DNA of 59,851 nucleotides from UBA10103 sp964437185 (GCA_964437185.1 CAYTFU010000007.1:1-59851), one strand, 5' to 3'; counted from the first letter of the stretch, positions 25,017-33,362 are shown. The notes: generated from the sequence alone by a model not told the origin. Translations and numbers: made by a program.

Positions 25017-25765
25017 TTGATAAAACGAAAAGTGCGATTGAGATCAAGGGGGTTGAGGTACGCTACCACAATCTTCTCGCGCTTCATGACACGAATATCA
25101 CAATTCCACACGGGACATTCACCGGCGTGATTGGGATGAATGGCGCGGGAAAGTCGACGCTCTTTAAGGTGATCATGGGTCTCATCGTTCCTGTTCACGG
25201 ATCGGTCTCGGTGTGCGAGCGGAGTGCTCGAGAGGCGCAGAAGATTGGATGTGTCGCATACGTACCGCAAAACGAGCTCGTCGATTGGGATTTTCCTGTC
25301 TCTGTGTACGACGTCGTAATGATGGGGAGATATGGGACGCAAAATATGTTTCGTACGCCGAGGCCAAGTGATATGGCGAAGGTAGAGGCTGCGCTCGAGA
25401 AAGTGGGCATGATTGAATACAAAAATCGGCAGATAGGGGAACTCTCGGGTGGGCAGCGAAAGCGGGTGTTCGTCGCTCGTGCGCTCGCACAAGGTGCCGA
25501 GGTGCTGCTCCTCGACGAGCCGTTTGCAGGCATCGATGCCAAGAGCGAGCGTGCGCTCACCGAGCTCCTTCTCGAGTTGAAGGGAGAAGGCAAGACGATC
25601 GTCCTCTCCACTCACGAGCTCACTTCACTCTCAGAGTATTGCGACCATGTCGCGCTCGTCAAAAGGACGATCATCGCGCACGGCCCCACCGCTGAAGTGT
25701 TTACCCGTGAGCTCGTTTCGCGCACCTTCGACGGGCTTGTGCATCGCGTGCAATTTGCCTCGTAA
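25013..25765 (+). CDS. mntB: Mn/Zn-type ABC importer ATPase
   Basis: 250 aa, starting in the ATGA overlap with the binding-protein gene; the longer upstream frame overlaps that gene and is rejected. Walker A GMNGAGKST, Q-loop PQNE, signature LSGGQRKR, Walker B LLLDEPFAGID, and H-loop STHEL. Standard metal-importer (ZnuC/MntB/SitB) ATPase. It energises uptake by the permease encoded downstream. Confidence 0.93.
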   Translation: MIDKTKSAIEIKGVEVRYHNLLALHDTNITIPHGTFTGVIGMNGAGKSTLFKVIMGLIVPVHGSVSVCERSAREAQKIGCVAYVPQNELVDWDFPVSVYDVVMMGRYGTQNMFRTPRPSDMAKVEAALEKVGMIEYKNRQIGELSGGQRKRVFVARALAQGAEVLLLDEPFAGIDAKSERALTELLLELKGEGKTIVLSTHELTSLSEYCDHVALVKRTIIAHGPTAEVFTRELVSRTFDGLVHRVQFAS

Positions 25766-25772
25766 TATTTCT

Positions 25773-26618
25773 ATGGACATACTTTCACTCATTCTCGAAC
25801 CACTCCAGTACGCTTTTATGGCAAAGGCGATACTCGTCTCGGCGGTCGTCGGAGGGGTCTGCGCGCTCCTGTCGTGTTTTCTTATTCTCAAAGGCTGGTC
25901 TCTCCTTGGAGACGCCATATCACACGCAGTGCTCCCAGGTGTTGTGATCGCGTACATTATTGGCATTCCGTACAGCATCGGGGCGTTTGTCTTCGCGCTG
26001 CTTTCCGTCGTGATGATCGGCGCTGTCAAAAACAACACGAAGATCAAGGAGGACGCGGTGATGGGCATAGTTTTTACAACGCTCTTCGCGCTCGGCCTTA
26101 TTCTCATTTCGCGTACTGTCAGCTCAGTCGATCTTATGCACGTGCTTTTTGGATACGTGCTTGGGATTTCAGATTCCGCGGCGATCTACACCATTATCGC
26201 CGCGCTCGTAGTCGCAGCAATCATCATCGCGTTTCGACGCACCATTCTTCTCTACTGCTTCGACCCAATTCATGCGCAGTCGATCGGACTACCGGTGAAG
26301 GCGGTTCACTACCTTCTTCTCGTCCTGCTTGCGACGACCATCACCGCTTCGCTCCAGACAGTCGGTATCATACTCGTAATCGCCATGCTCATTACTCCAG
26401 GATCGACCGCTTCGCTTCTGACCAAGCGATTTTCGACCATGCTCTGGATCGCAGTCGCGACGAGCGTCGTGAGCGCCATCACAGGCGCGTACCTGAGCTA
26501 TTACCTCGACATCTCCACAGGCGGCTCGATTGTATTCGTGCAAGGCATGATCTTCGTCGCGGCGCTTCTTTACTCACTCGCGATTCACAAAGTTCACTCT
26601 GCGGCCTTGACCCGTTGA
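25773..26618 (+). CDS. mntC: Mn/Zn-type ABC importer permease (ABC-3)
   Basis: 281 aa from the ATG at 25773. Eight or so TM segments and the ABC-3 signature: LGDAISHAVLPGVV (about 46-59) near the N-terminus and the MLITPGSTASLL stretch near 205. ABC-3 permeases work only with cluster A-I binding proteins, matching the gene order. The start lies 7 bases after the ATPase stop; a longer frame upstream overlaps the ATPase gene and is rejected. Confidence 0.93.
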   Translation: MDILSLILEPLQYAFMAKAILVSAVVGGVCALLSCFLILKGWSLLGDAISHAVLPGVVIAYIIGIPYSIGAFVFALLSVVMIGAVKNNTKIKEDAVMGIVFTTLFALGLILISRTVSSVDLMHVLFGYVLGISDSAAIYTIIAALVVAAIIIAFRRTILLYCFDPIHAQSIGLPVKAVHYLLLVLLATTITASLQTVGIILVIAMLITPGSTASLLTKRFSTMLWIAVATSVVSAITGAYLSYYLDISTGGSIVFVQGMIFVAALLYSLAIHKVHSAALTR

Positions 26619-26667
26619 CGCAATTTAGGTACTGTGGCCTAAGAGAAACCGCCTGGGGAGAAAGGCA

Positions 26668-26985
26668 ATGGCCGCACTTACCTTTACGGGGTTCGTGACG
26701 GCTATCGCGAACCTTGCTGCACAACACATGGCACCTCAACCAAGTCTGCTTGCCAAAATTTGTGAACGTTTGCCAGCCCGCGGGGTGGACGGGACTGCAG
26801 AGGTCGACCCGCTGGAAGTTATCGATCTAGCTCTACTCGCCGAGGATATTCTTGAGCCGATCGGGTTGCACAATCGCCTTTTAGATCGCGGGAACGATCT
26901 GTGGAAAGTTCATCGTGTTGGCGAACTTTACCTGTTGGTCTGCAGGCTGAATCACATCGTCCCCGACTTCAGTCGGGACGAATAG
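26668..26985 (+). CDS. Hypothetical protein with SD start
   Basis: 105 aa, soluble, rich in Leu and Ala, with a central acidic stretch (VDPLEVIDLALLAEDILEP). No family recognised. The ATG is preceded by GGGGAGAAAGGC, an SD-like purine run, unlike most genes here. The stop is followed immediately by a strong terminator, so it is a compact single-gene unit after the metal importer. Confidence 0.6.
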   Translation: MAALTFTGFVTAIANLAAQHMAPQPSLLAKICERLPARGVDGTAEVDPLEVIDLALLAEDILEPIGLHNRLLDRGNDLWKVHRVGELYLLVCRLNHIVPDFSRDE

Positions 26986-27020
26986 GGCGCGGGGTTGCAA
27001 CTCTGCGCCCTTCGTCTTTT
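26984..27020 (+). terminator. Rho-independent terminator
   Basis: AGGGCGC (26984-26990) pairs with GCGCCCT (27005-27011) with further inner pairing, followed by TTCGTCTTTT. Confidence 0.75.
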
Positions 27021-27032
27021 GTATATGTTGTT

Positions 27033-27041
27033 TGATACAAT
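27033..27041 (+). promoter_or_regulatory. Extended -10 of msrB (leaderless)
   Basis: TGA-TACAAT; hexamer 27036-27041 ends 6 bases before GTG 27048 and supports that start. Confidence 0.72.
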
Positions 27042-27047
27042 AATGAT

Positions 27048-27488
27048 GTGAAAAAACAGATGCGACCGAGCGATGAGCGAGGAAGTACTAAGGCCAGTAG
27101 GCCGCACGTGCCCGAACATGAAGAGGGGTGGAGCAAGATGCTCACACCGGAGCAGTATAAAATTTTGAGAGAGAAGGGCACAGAGGCTCCGTTTACGGGA
27201 GAGTACGTGCATGAAAAAGCGGATGGTACGTATGCGTGTGTGGCGTGCGGGAATCCTCTCTTTAGCTCCGACGCCAAGTTCGACTCTGGTACTGGCTGGC
27301 CCTCATTTGATAATGCACTTCCCGGGGCTGTTGAGCAGCACAGAGATGCTACACTTGGGGTAGTGCGCACGGAGATCACGTGCGCGCGCTGCGGCGGACA
27401 TTTGGGTCACGTCTTTGACGACGGACCGACCTCCACAGGAAAAAGATATTGTATAAATTCTGTCTGTTTAGATTTAGAAGAAAAATAA
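27048..27488 (+). CDS. msrB: Peptide-methionine (R)-S-oxide reductase MsrB
   Basis: 146 aa, GTG start. SelR/MsrB fold with the zinc pairs C64-x-x-C67 and C112-x-x-C115, GTGWPSF (81-87), H-L-G-H-V-F (118-123) and catalytic C135 in RYCINS. C140 may serve as an extra or resolving Cys. Reduces methionine-R-sulfoxide in proteins using thioredoxin. MsrA is not in the window. No export signal, so it acts in the cytosol. Confidence 0.95.
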   Translation: MKKQMRPSDERGSTKASRPHVPEHEEGWSKMLTPEQYKILREKGTEAPFTGEYVHEKADGTYACVACGNPLFSSDAKFDSGTGWPSFDNALPGAVEQHRDATLGVVRTEITCARCGGHLGHVFDDGPTSTGKRYCINSVCLDLEEK

Positions 27489-27494
27489 TTTTGT

Positions 27495-28013
27495 ATGGAT
27501 GAATCACAAAACGCAGAGCCGAATCAGAAGGTTCTGCTTGGTATTGTGGTAGCAATCGCGATTGGCGTTACCGCACATTTTGTGGCATCGATGGATGTGC
27601 CTGCTCAGTATGCTGTAATGCCTTCGCAGCAAACAGGAAGTGTGGCTGTCGCGGTCGTCGCGGTTCCCGTAGCGGACGAGGGAATGAGCGCGCTCGCAGG
27701 GAGTGTATGGGAGGTGCTGCCCGGAGAGTGGCAGAGCAACGCCGATCCACGCTCCAAGCTTGTGTTTAACGCTGACGGCACGGTCGTTAGTCGGTACGAC
27801 GGAGATTCACCCGTTTCGAAGAACGGGGTCTGGGGAGTATTTACGGCTGAAATGGCACCCGAAGGCGCGGGAGAGTGGATGCGTGAGGGGATTGTGTACA
27901 TGCAGGTGACGATCGAAGGAGAAAGCCGGTATTTTGAGGTTGGCTGGCTTGGTGATGCGCTCCAGTTATTGAGTATGGAGAACGGGAGTGCCGCGCGCTT
28001 TACGCGGATCTAG
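27495..28013 (+). CDS. Membrane-anchored hypothetical protein
   Basis: 172 aa. Short cytoplasmic tail, one TM segment (about 13-32), then an extracytoplasmic domain from about 66 with alternating strands (EWQSNADPRSKLVFNADGTV, SKNGVWGVF). The pattern recalls lipocalin-like DUF domains that start with a W-x-W/W-x-S motif and contain F-x-x-D-G-T, but I cannot name the family. Starts 6 bases after msrB, so likely cotranscribed. Confidence 0.65.
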   Translation: MDESQNAEPNQKVLLGIVVAIAIGVTAHFVASMDVPAQYAVMPSQQTGSVAVAVVAVPVADEGMSALAGSVWEVLPGEWQSNADPRSKLVFNADGTVVSRYDGDSPVSKNGVWGVFTAEMAPEGAGEWMREGIVYMQVTIEGESRYFEVGWLGDALQLLSMENGSAARFTRI

Positions 28014-28038
28014 CCCGATTGAGAATACATAGTACCTT

Positions 28039-28067
28039 TTGGACAAGGACTCCCACGGGTCTATAAT
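28039..28067 (+). promoter_or_regulatory. Promoter of the DUF3467 gene (leaderless)
   Basis: TTGGAC (28039-28044), 17-bp spacer, perfect TATAAT (28062-28067). The -10 ends 6 bases before the ATG at 28074 and abuts the ATG at 28068, favouring 28074 as the start. Confidence 0.82.
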
Positions 28068-28073
28068 ATGCAC

Positions 28074-28343
28074 ATGGATTTCAACAAGGTCCCGAAGCAG
28101 TTTTGTGAGAACATTACGGTCGCATTTTCGCAAGAATTCTTCGTGATGGGGATGCTCGCCGGAGAAAGCGGGGTTATGTACGCGCTTACGCCACAGCACA
28201 TGAAGCGGCTTTCGCAATACCTTGCGCATCAGATTGCTGATTACGAGAAGCAATTTGGTACTATAAATGCGGAGTGGGTACCCGGTATCCAGTCGCCCAT
28301 TCAGACCAAAGATATTATGGGGGGAAAGAATGCAGAAAAATAA
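28074..28343 (+). CDS. DUF3467 family small protein
   Basis: 89 aa from 28074. The domain matches DUF3467: FSQEFFVMGMLAG in the first half, then LTPQHMKRLSQYLAHQI and YEKQFGTI. Small cytosolic proteins of unknown role found widely in bacteria including Patescibacteria. Strong consensus promoter suggests high expression. The next gene starts 19 bases downstream. Confidence 0.75.
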   Translation: MDFNKVPKQFCENITVAFSQEFFVMGMLAGESGVMYALTPQHMKRLSQYLAHQIADYEKQFGTINAEWVPGIQSPIQTKDIMGGKNAEK

Positions 28344-28362
28344 CAGATAAGCAGTAATTATT

Positions 28363-29028
28363 ATGGAAAATAAAACAAAGATCATTGGGGGGATTGCGGT
28401 TATTTTTTTGGTTGGAGCCGTGGTGTTTGTGTGGGCGACATTGCCCGCCGGTAAAAAATCCGAGCAAGCACCCGTTGCGGCGCCAGTGCAGGTGGCGACG
28501 AGCACATACGCGACCACGACGTTCTCCGTTGTCTATCCCGCGGAGTTTTCGGTGAGTGATTCGTACGTCTACGACAAAGTAAATCCTAAAAAGCCGATTT
28601 ATGGAGTGAAATTCTCAATCCCTGTCGCGATGGCCACGGGCACCAATCTTTCGAGTTTTGATACAGGAATTTCCGTTGAGCAATTGCCACGCGCGAAGAA
28701 TTGTACGGGCGATATTTATCTTGCTGCCGATGTAAAGCCGACATCAATCACAGAAAATGGTGTGGAATACTCCGTCGCCACCTCCTCGGAAGCTGCGGCG
28801 GGAAATGTGTATGAAGAGGCAGTGTACGCGCTTGTGGGCAGCGCGCCGTGTACAGCGCTTAGGTACTTCATCCACTCAACAGCGATAGGCAATTACGATC
28901 CAGCAACAATTCGCGAGTATGATCGCGGCGCGCTTCTTGGGGAGTTCGACAAAATTCGCCACTCGCTTCGCATCGGTGCACTTCCTGCTGCCGCGCCTGC
29001 TCCGGCAGCACCCACGCCTACGCCGTAG
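28363..29028 (+). CDS. Membrane-anchored hypothetical protein
   Basis: 221 aa. TM segment about 7-26, then an Ala/Pro/Val-rich linker and an extracytoplasmic domain (about 50-205) with two Cys (near 112 and 166) that may pair, and an Ala/Pro-rich tail. No family recognised. Likely follows the DUF3467 gene in one transcript; the DUF1905 gene starts 4 bases after its stop. Confidence 0.6.
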   Translation: MENKTKIIGGIAVIFLVGAVVFVWATLPAGKKSEQAPVAAPVQVATSTYATTTFSVVYPAEFSVSDSYVYDKVNPKKPIYGVKFSIPVAMATGTNLSSFDTGISVEQLPRAKNCTGDIYLAADVKPTSITENGVEYSVATSSEAAAGNVYEEAVYALVGSAPCTALRYFIHSTAIGNYDPATIREYDRGALLGEFDKIRHSLRIGALPAAAPAPAAPTPTP

Positions 29029-29032
29029 CGCA

Positions 29033-29332
29033 ATGAAGAAACGATACACGGTACGTTCGCAGGTTTGGCTCTATCCGGGCGAGACCGCGTGGCACTTTGT
29101 AAATGTCGATAAGAAACAATCGGCGGATCTTAAGGAGAGATACGGGAAGGTGAAGCGAGGGTTTGGTTCCATCCGCGTCTCTGCCACCTTGGGAAAAACT
29201 CGTTGGGATACCTCGATTTTTCCCGATAAACAATCAGGCACATACCTTTTGCCGCTTAAGGCTCAGGTGCGTCGAGCCGAGGGGGTTGATGCAGGCGACA
29301 TGATACAGTTTATTCTAGAGCCGCGAATGTGA
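29033..29332 (+). CDS. DUF1905 family protein
   Basis: 99 aa from the ATG at 29033. DUF1905 pattern: W-x-W/LYPGETAWHFVNVDK, the GFGSIRVSATLGKTRWDTSIFPDK core (about 41-66), and YLLPLKAQVRRAEGV with GDMIQFIL at the end. Function unknown; the fold is a small beta-barrel. Longer upstream frame overlaps the preceding gene and is rejected. The pseudouridine-synthase gene starts 3 bases later. Confidence 0.82.
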   Translation: MKKRYTVRSQVWLYPGETAWHFVNVDKKQSADLKERYGKVKRGFGSIRVSATLGKTRWDTSIFPDKQSGTYLLPLKAQVRRAEGVDAGDMIQFILEPRM

Positions 29333-29335
29333 TTT

Positions 29336-30049
29336 GTGCCGACTACAATCGAGGAGACAGAAAATATAATCGCCCTCAACAAGCCTTCTGGCCTTATTGT
29401 GCACAGCGATGGGAGAACCGAGGAGTCGAGCGTTGCCGATTGGGTAGCGCATAATTTTCCGGGACTTTCCGGTATTGGTGGCGATTGGGTGTCGCCACAG
29501 GACATGCATGTGCCGCTCAACGGCATTCTCCACAGGCTCGACAGGACGACGAGCGGCGTACTGCTCGTCGCAAAAAATCAACCAACGTACGAATACTTCA
29601 AACAGGAGTTCAAAGCCCGTCGTGTTTTGAAAACGTACCGCGTGCTCGTGTATGGTCTCATGGAAGGCGAGGGTGAGGTTGTTGCAGAAATTGCTCGCAG
29701 CAGTGTTGCGCCAAAGCAATGGTATGCGCGTCCGTGCGCGGTAGACGATAGACGAGCAGCGATAACATCGTGGCGAGTTTTGAAAAGCAGGCAGGATCAG
29801 GGAGGGGAGGATGTCACCTATCTAGAGGCATCGCCACGTACTGGTCGGACGCATCAGATTCGCGTGCATCTTGCTTCGATTGGGCATCCTGTCGTTGCGG
29901 ACCACTTGTACGCATCCGATAGGCCCTCGCTGTTTGGTTTTACGCGCCCGGCGCTTCACGCGTACAGTATTTCGATCACCTTGCACGGCAATGTGAAAAC
30001 ATTTACGGCACCACTTCCCGAGGATTTCGCTCGGTCGGGTTTTGCGTGA
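29336..30049 (+). CDS. RluA-family pseudouridine synthase
   Basis: 237 aa, GTG start 3 bases after the DUF1905 gene. Catalytic motif HRLDRTTSG with D69, and the later RTGRTHQIRVH signature. No S4 domain, as in RluA/TruC-type enzymes. Isomerises uridines in rRNA or tRNA; the target cannot be deduced from sequence. Confidence 0.92.
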   Translation: MPTTIEETENIIALNKPSGLIVHSDGRTEESSVADWVAHNFPGLSGIGGDWVSPQDMHVPLNGILHRLDRTTSGVLLVAKNQPTYEYFKQEFKARRVLKTYRVLVYGLMEGEGEVVAEIARSSVAPKQWYARPCAVDDRRAAITSWRVLKSRQDQGGEDVTYLEASPRTGRTHQIRVHLASIGHPVVADHLYASDRPSLFGFTRPALHAYSISITLHGNVKTFTAPLPEDFARSGFA

Positions 30050-30064
30050 AGCGCGCCGATGCCG

Positions 30065-30070
30065 TATAGT
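30065..30070 (+). promoter_or_regulatory. -10 box of the 30077 gene (leaderless)
   Basis: TATAGT ends 6 bases before ATG 30077, excluding the ATG at 30059 that lies upstream of the box. Confidence 0.7.
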
Positions 30071-30076
30071 TTGCCG

Positions 30077-30370
30077 ATGCAATTCACAATTCCACACAAA
30101 TTTTCCAAGCACGACGCAATGGTGCGTGTAAAAAAGACGCTCGATCACGTGCGTCCGCAGCTTCTGGGGAAGGCTACGATAGAAGAAGAGCGCTGGGAAG
30201 GCGACACGCTTCACTTTGCGTTTACGGCAGAAAAGCAGCACATTAGCGGAAATCTGGTGATAAAGGACAAAGAATTTGACGTGACCGCGAAATTACCGCT
30301 CATGATGCGACTCTTCGAGGGCAAAATCAAACGCGCAATAGAGGAACAAGTGAAGGGGGTGATGGGATAG
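30077..30370 (+). CDS. PHA-granule-region-like small protein
   Basis: 97 aa. Resembles the polyhydroxyalkanoic acid system family (PF09650): an N-terminal HKFSKHDAMVRVKK helix, central beta strands (FAFTAEKQHISGNLVI) and the ending LPLMMRLFEGKIKRAIEEQV. No PHA genes are present, so a more general role is likely. Start chosen from the promoter. Confidence 0.72.
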   Translation: MQFTIPHKFSKHDAMVRVKKTLDHVRPQLLGKATIEEERWEGDTLHFAFTAEKQHISGNLVIKDKEFDVTAKLPLMMRLFEGKIKRAIEEQVKGVMG

Positions 30371-30408
30371 GTGGATCACCCGCCTTTTTCGCGCGGGTCT
30401 ATCGAAGG

Positions 30409-30417
30409 TGATATTCT
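30409..30417 (+). promoter_or_regulatory. Extended -10 of the matrixin gene
   Basis: TGA-TATTCT; hexamer 30412-30417 ends 8 bases before ATG 30426. Confidence 0.62.
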
Positions 30418-30425
30418 TATCGGCA

Positions 30426-31370
30426 ATGCGCAGGAAGATAGATCTATTAATCCTCGCGGTGCTGGTAATCGGCGCTGGTGTGTTTTGGTACTACCATCCG
30501 TCCGAAGTTCGAGTTGCCGTCGGTCAAATCAGGGCAAGGATTTTGCCCTGCCGTAGTCCCATCACGTATTCGCTCGGACCGGTTGATTCTCGGTTTAATA
30601 TGTCGGAACGCGAGGTGATCGCCAGCTTGAAAGACGCTGAAGCAGTATGGGAATCAACCGGCAAAGATCTCTTTGAATACTCAGAACGAGGGGGTGATGT
30701 GACCGTTAATTTCGTGTACGATCGAAGGCAAGAGAGTACCAATGTTCTCAAATCAACGGAGGCTCAAATCGACCTTCACAAAGGCGCGTACGACGCACTT
30801 CGGGAAAAATACGAGGCACTTGCAGCATTGGTGAAGCAAGAGAGGGCGTTGTACGAGAGAAATGTATCCGAGTATGAAAGTCGCGAGAAATCGTACAACG
30901 ATACGGTGACATCGTGGAACAGGCGCGGAGGAGCGCCACAAAAGGTATTTGATCAGCTTGAGCGCGAGCGAGCAGTCCTTGCGGGAGCGCTCGAAAAGCT
31001 GGGCGCTCTCGAAGTGCAACTTAATGCTGATATTCGCGAGCTCAACGCGCTCGCCGATGAGTTGAACAATTTGATTGAGGCTCTGAATTTAAATGTTGCA
31101 CACTACAATCAGGTCGGTGAATCGCTCGGGGAGTTTGAGGAAGGTTTGTATCAGAGCTCGGCCGGGGTGCAGACGATCGATATCTATGAATTCTCGAGTC
31201 GCACGCTCCTCGTGCGCGTCCTCGCGCATGAGCTCGGTCATGCCATAGGGATAGGGCACGTAGCAGATCCGAAGGCGATTATGTACAAAATAAATGAGGG
31301 CGATGACCTCAGTCTAGCCGCCGACGACATTGCGGCCCTGGAAGCGGTCTGCAATGCAGGATATTTCTAA
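30426..31370 (+). CDS. Matrixin-like metalloprotease with coiled coil
   Basis: 314 aa from 30426. TM or signal segment about 5-22; a short first half of the protease fold (about 45-100); a long heptad-rich helical region (about 104-239, many Glu, Leu, Arg); then the zinc site HELGHAIGIGH (268-278) and the Met-turn IMYKIN (285-290). This is the metzincin signature, so a zinc-dependent endopeptidase outside the cell. The coiled coil splits the protease domain and may set substrate reach or oligomerisation. Confidence 0.85.
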   Translation: MRRKIDLLILAVLVIGAGVFWYYHPSEVRVAVGQIRARILPCRSPITYSLGPVDSRFNMSEREVIASLKDAEAVWESTGKDLFEYSERGGDVTVNFVYDRRQESTNVLKSTEAQIDLHKGAYDALREKYEALAALVKQERALYERNVSEYESREKSYNDTVTSWNRRGGAPQKVFDQLERERAVLAGALEKLGALEVQLNADIRELNALADELNNLIEALNLNVAHYNQVGESLGEFEEGLYQSSAGVQTIDIYEFSSRTLLVRVLAHELGHAIGIGHVADPKAIMYKINEGDDLSLAADDIAALEAVCNAGYF

Positions 31371-31374
31371 CCGC

Positions 31375-31902
31375 ATGAAGTATGAGGTAAAGAGAAGTTT
31401 GAAAGCGAGAAGTATGAGACTCACCGTCCATCCGGATGCGCGCGTGGTCGTTACCGCGCCCTATTTTTTGGGAGCGCAATCTATAGGGCGATTCGTTCGC
31501 AATCATGCGCGGTGGGTTGAAAGGCGAGTGGATGCGGCGAAAAATGTTCGTGTTGTTCGGTTGCGACGCGGAGAGATACCGGTTTTAAAAAAGCGTGCGC
31601 ACGAATACGCGAGCGCGCGCTGCGCACGGTACGCAGTTGCGCTCGGCATAGAATTTAAAAAAATCTCGATTCGTGCGCAAAGGAAGCGGTGGGGAAGTTG
31701 CTCCCGAAGGGGCAATCTCAGTTTCAACTACAAAATTGCCGCGTTGCCCGAGCATCTCGCAGAGTATATCGTCGTGCATGAGGTATGTCATTTAACCCAT
31801 TTCAATCACTCTCGAGATTTTTGGAACCTGGTCGCGTTGTTCATTCCCGATCATCATGCGCGGCGAAAGGAGCTCCGAAGTACTGCCTTTGTTTTTTACT
31901 AA
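31375..31902 (+). CDS. YgjP/SprT-like DUF45 metalloprotease
   Basis: 175 aa from the ATG at 31375, 4 bases after the matrixin stop. DUF45 pattern: RSMRLTVHPDARVVVTAP (about 13-30), R-x-K-R-W-G-S-C-S, LSFNYKIAALP, and the gluzincin-like HEVCH (135-139) followed by H-x-x-x-F-W. Cytosolic; substrates unknown in this family. Close spacing suggests coexpression with the matrixin. Confidence 0.88.
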   Translation: MKYEVKRSLKARSMRLTVHPDARVVVTAPYFLGAQSIGRFVRNHARWVERRVDAAKNVRVVRLRRGEIPVLKKRAHEYASARCARYAVALGIEFKKISIRAQRKRWGSCSRRGNLSFNYKIAALPEHLAEYIVVHEVCHLTHFNHSRDFWNLVALFIPDHHARRKELRSTAFVFY

Positions 31903-31938
31903 TCAACAAATGAGGCGTCTTCATTGTCGAACACGGGG

Positions 31939-31944
31939 TACACT
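31939..31944 (+). promoter_or_regulatory. -10 box of the DUF2585 gene (leaderless)
   Basis: TACACT ends 6 bases before ATG 31951, which selects this start over the TTG at 31924. Confidence 0.68.
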
Positions 31945-31950
31945 GGTGCG

Positions 31951-32517
31951 ATGGTCGGCAAACGTGTTTACGTGGTAAAACTTGGCGTCATCCTCGCGCT
32001 TCTGGGTGTCCAGGCAGCCGTCCTCTACGCATTCGGCCAACCGCCGATTTGTGAATGCGGGTACGTGAAGGTGTGGGAGGGCGTGGTGTTGAGTTCGGGC
32101 AATTCACAACATCTCGGCGACTGGTATACGTTTTCACATATTATTCACGGCGTCCTTTTCTATTTTGGCCTGTGGTTTTTCTTTCCAAGAATGTCGACAT
32201 TCCGGCGCCTACTCTTTGCAATCGGCATAGAGGCGGCATGGGAAATTTTTGAAAACACCCCCATGGTTATCGACCACTATCGGCAACAGGCGCTTGCGCA
32301 GGGCTACACGGGCGACAGCATTATCAACTCGATATGCGACACACTCGCAATGGTCGCCGGCTTTCTCATGGCACGGAGATTGCCCATAGTGGCGATTGTC
32401 GTTCTTGTCTTCGGATTGGAGATTTTTACGCTCTTTTCCATCCGCGACAACCTCACGCTCAATGTGATCAACCTCCTCTACCCATTTGAATTTATAGCGC
32501 AGTGGCAGGCATCGTGA
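31951..32517 (+). CDS. DUF2585 (UPF0314) membrane protein
   Basis: 188 aa. DUF2585 signature: CECGYVKVWEG (about 33-43), SQHLGDWYTFSHIIHG (about 50-68), WEIFEN, VIDHYRQ and YTGDSIINSICD (about 117-129). Four or five TM segments. Function unknown; the conserved His, Asp and Glu at membrane ends suggest a metal site or enzyme. Single gene. Confidence 0.85.
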   Translation: MVGKRVYVVKLGVILALLGVQAAVLYAFGQPPICECGYVKVWEGVVLSSGNSQHLGDWYTFSHIIHGVLFYFGLWFFFPRMSTFRRLLFAIGIEAAWEIFENTPMVIDHYRQQALAQGYTGDSIINSICDTLAMVAGFLMARRLPIVAIVVLVFGLEIFTLFSIRDNLTLNVINLLYPFEFIAQWQAS

Positions 32518-32562
32518 TAGAGAGGTCGTGGATAAGTGACTTTACGTAATCATTGCGCGAGC

Positions 32563-32568
32563 TATGAT
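32563..32568 (+). promoter_or_regulatory. -10 box of the 56-aa protein gene (leaderless)
   Basis: TATGAT ends 6 bases before ATG 32575; TTTACG 16 bp upstream is a weak -35. Confidence 0.7.
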
Positions 32569-32574
32569 TTTGGC

Positions 32575-32745
32575 ATGGCAAAAAACGCACAGAAAGGTCA
32601 TGGGAGGAAAGGCGAAGTGAGTCAGCGCTCTCAGGTGCTGAGCCCGCAGAACAGGCGATGGACGAAAGTCGATGCGAAGACCGGTAAATTTATGGATCAA
32701 ATGGCCAAAAAAGGCCGGGCATTTAAGGGTGTGCGGATGAAGTAG
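32575..32745 (+). CDS. 56-aa basic small protein
   Basis: 56 aa, Lys/Arg-rich, no Cys. N-terminal MAKNAQKGHGRKGEV and C-terminal KKGRAFKGVRMK flank a conserved-looking RRWTKVDAKTGKF. The composition suggests nucleic-acid or ribosome binding. Reality is supported by the well-placed promoter rather than by homology. Confidence 0.7.
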   Translation: MAKNAQKGHGRKGEVSQRSQVLSPQNRRWTKVDAKTGKFMDQMAKKGRAFKGVRMK

Positions 32746-32749
32746 TTTG

Positions 32750-32758
32750 TGAGATACT
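32750..32758 (+). promoter_or_regulatory. Extended -10 of the HD-domain gene
   Basis: TGA-GATACT; hexamer 32753-32758 ends 7 bases before ATG 32766. Confidence 0.65.
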
Positions 32759-32765
32759 GCCCGAC

Positions 32766-33362
32766 ATGAAGGGCAAAAAAGGCCGCGACTTAGAGTTGCT
32801 TTTTGAGATTGGTTCTCTGCGCAATATACCGCGGGCGTGGATACAGCACCTCGGCGTGCCAGTGGCGAGCAATTTGGAACACACAATGCGGGTTGTCTTT
32901 CTCGCGCTCCTCATCGCGCGCAGAGAGAAACGCGGCGACGAAAATCTCATAATGAAGATGGCACTTGTCCACGATCTTGCCGAGACGCGCACTGCAGATC
33001 TCGCCTACGTGCACAAGGTGTATTCAGAGAGCGATGAAGTGCGCGCGGCACACGATATGTTTGCGGGGACCGTTTTCAAAGACCTCGAAGTCGTCCTTGT
33101 GCGGTATGAGCGGCGCGACACGATTGAGGCGCAGATCGTAAAAGATGCCGACAATCTTGATATTGATCTAGAATTAAAAGAATATGAGGAGCAGGGTCAT
33201 AAGCTTCCGGCGAAGTGGGCAAAGATGCGGAAATTTGTGAGGGACAAAAAACTCTACACCAAGTCGGGAAGAAAACTTTGGGATGAGTTGCAGAAGGCAA
33301 ATGTGGCGCAGTGGCACATGGAGGCAAATAAGTGGATAAAAATCCCCCGCGCGGGGAGGTAA
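32766..33362 (+). CDS. HD-domain phosphohydrolase (YfbR-like)
   Basis: 198 aa. HD metal ligands: H39 in NLEHTMRV, H69-D70 in ALVHDLAE, and D127 in IVKDADNLD. The HD_3 group includes 5'-deoxynucleotidases such as YfbR, which trim dNMP pools. Basic C-terminus. Single gene between two others with their own promoters. Confidence 0.85.
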   Translation: MKGKKGRDLELLFEIGSLRNIPRAWIQHLGVPVASNLEHTMRVVFLALLIARREKRGDENLIMKMALVHDLAETRTADLAYVHKVYSESDEVRAAHDMFAGTVFKDLEVVLVRYERRDTIEAQIVKDADNLDIDLELKEYEEQGHKLPAKWAKMRKFVRDKKLYTKSGRKLWDELQKANVAQWHMEANKWIKIPRAGR

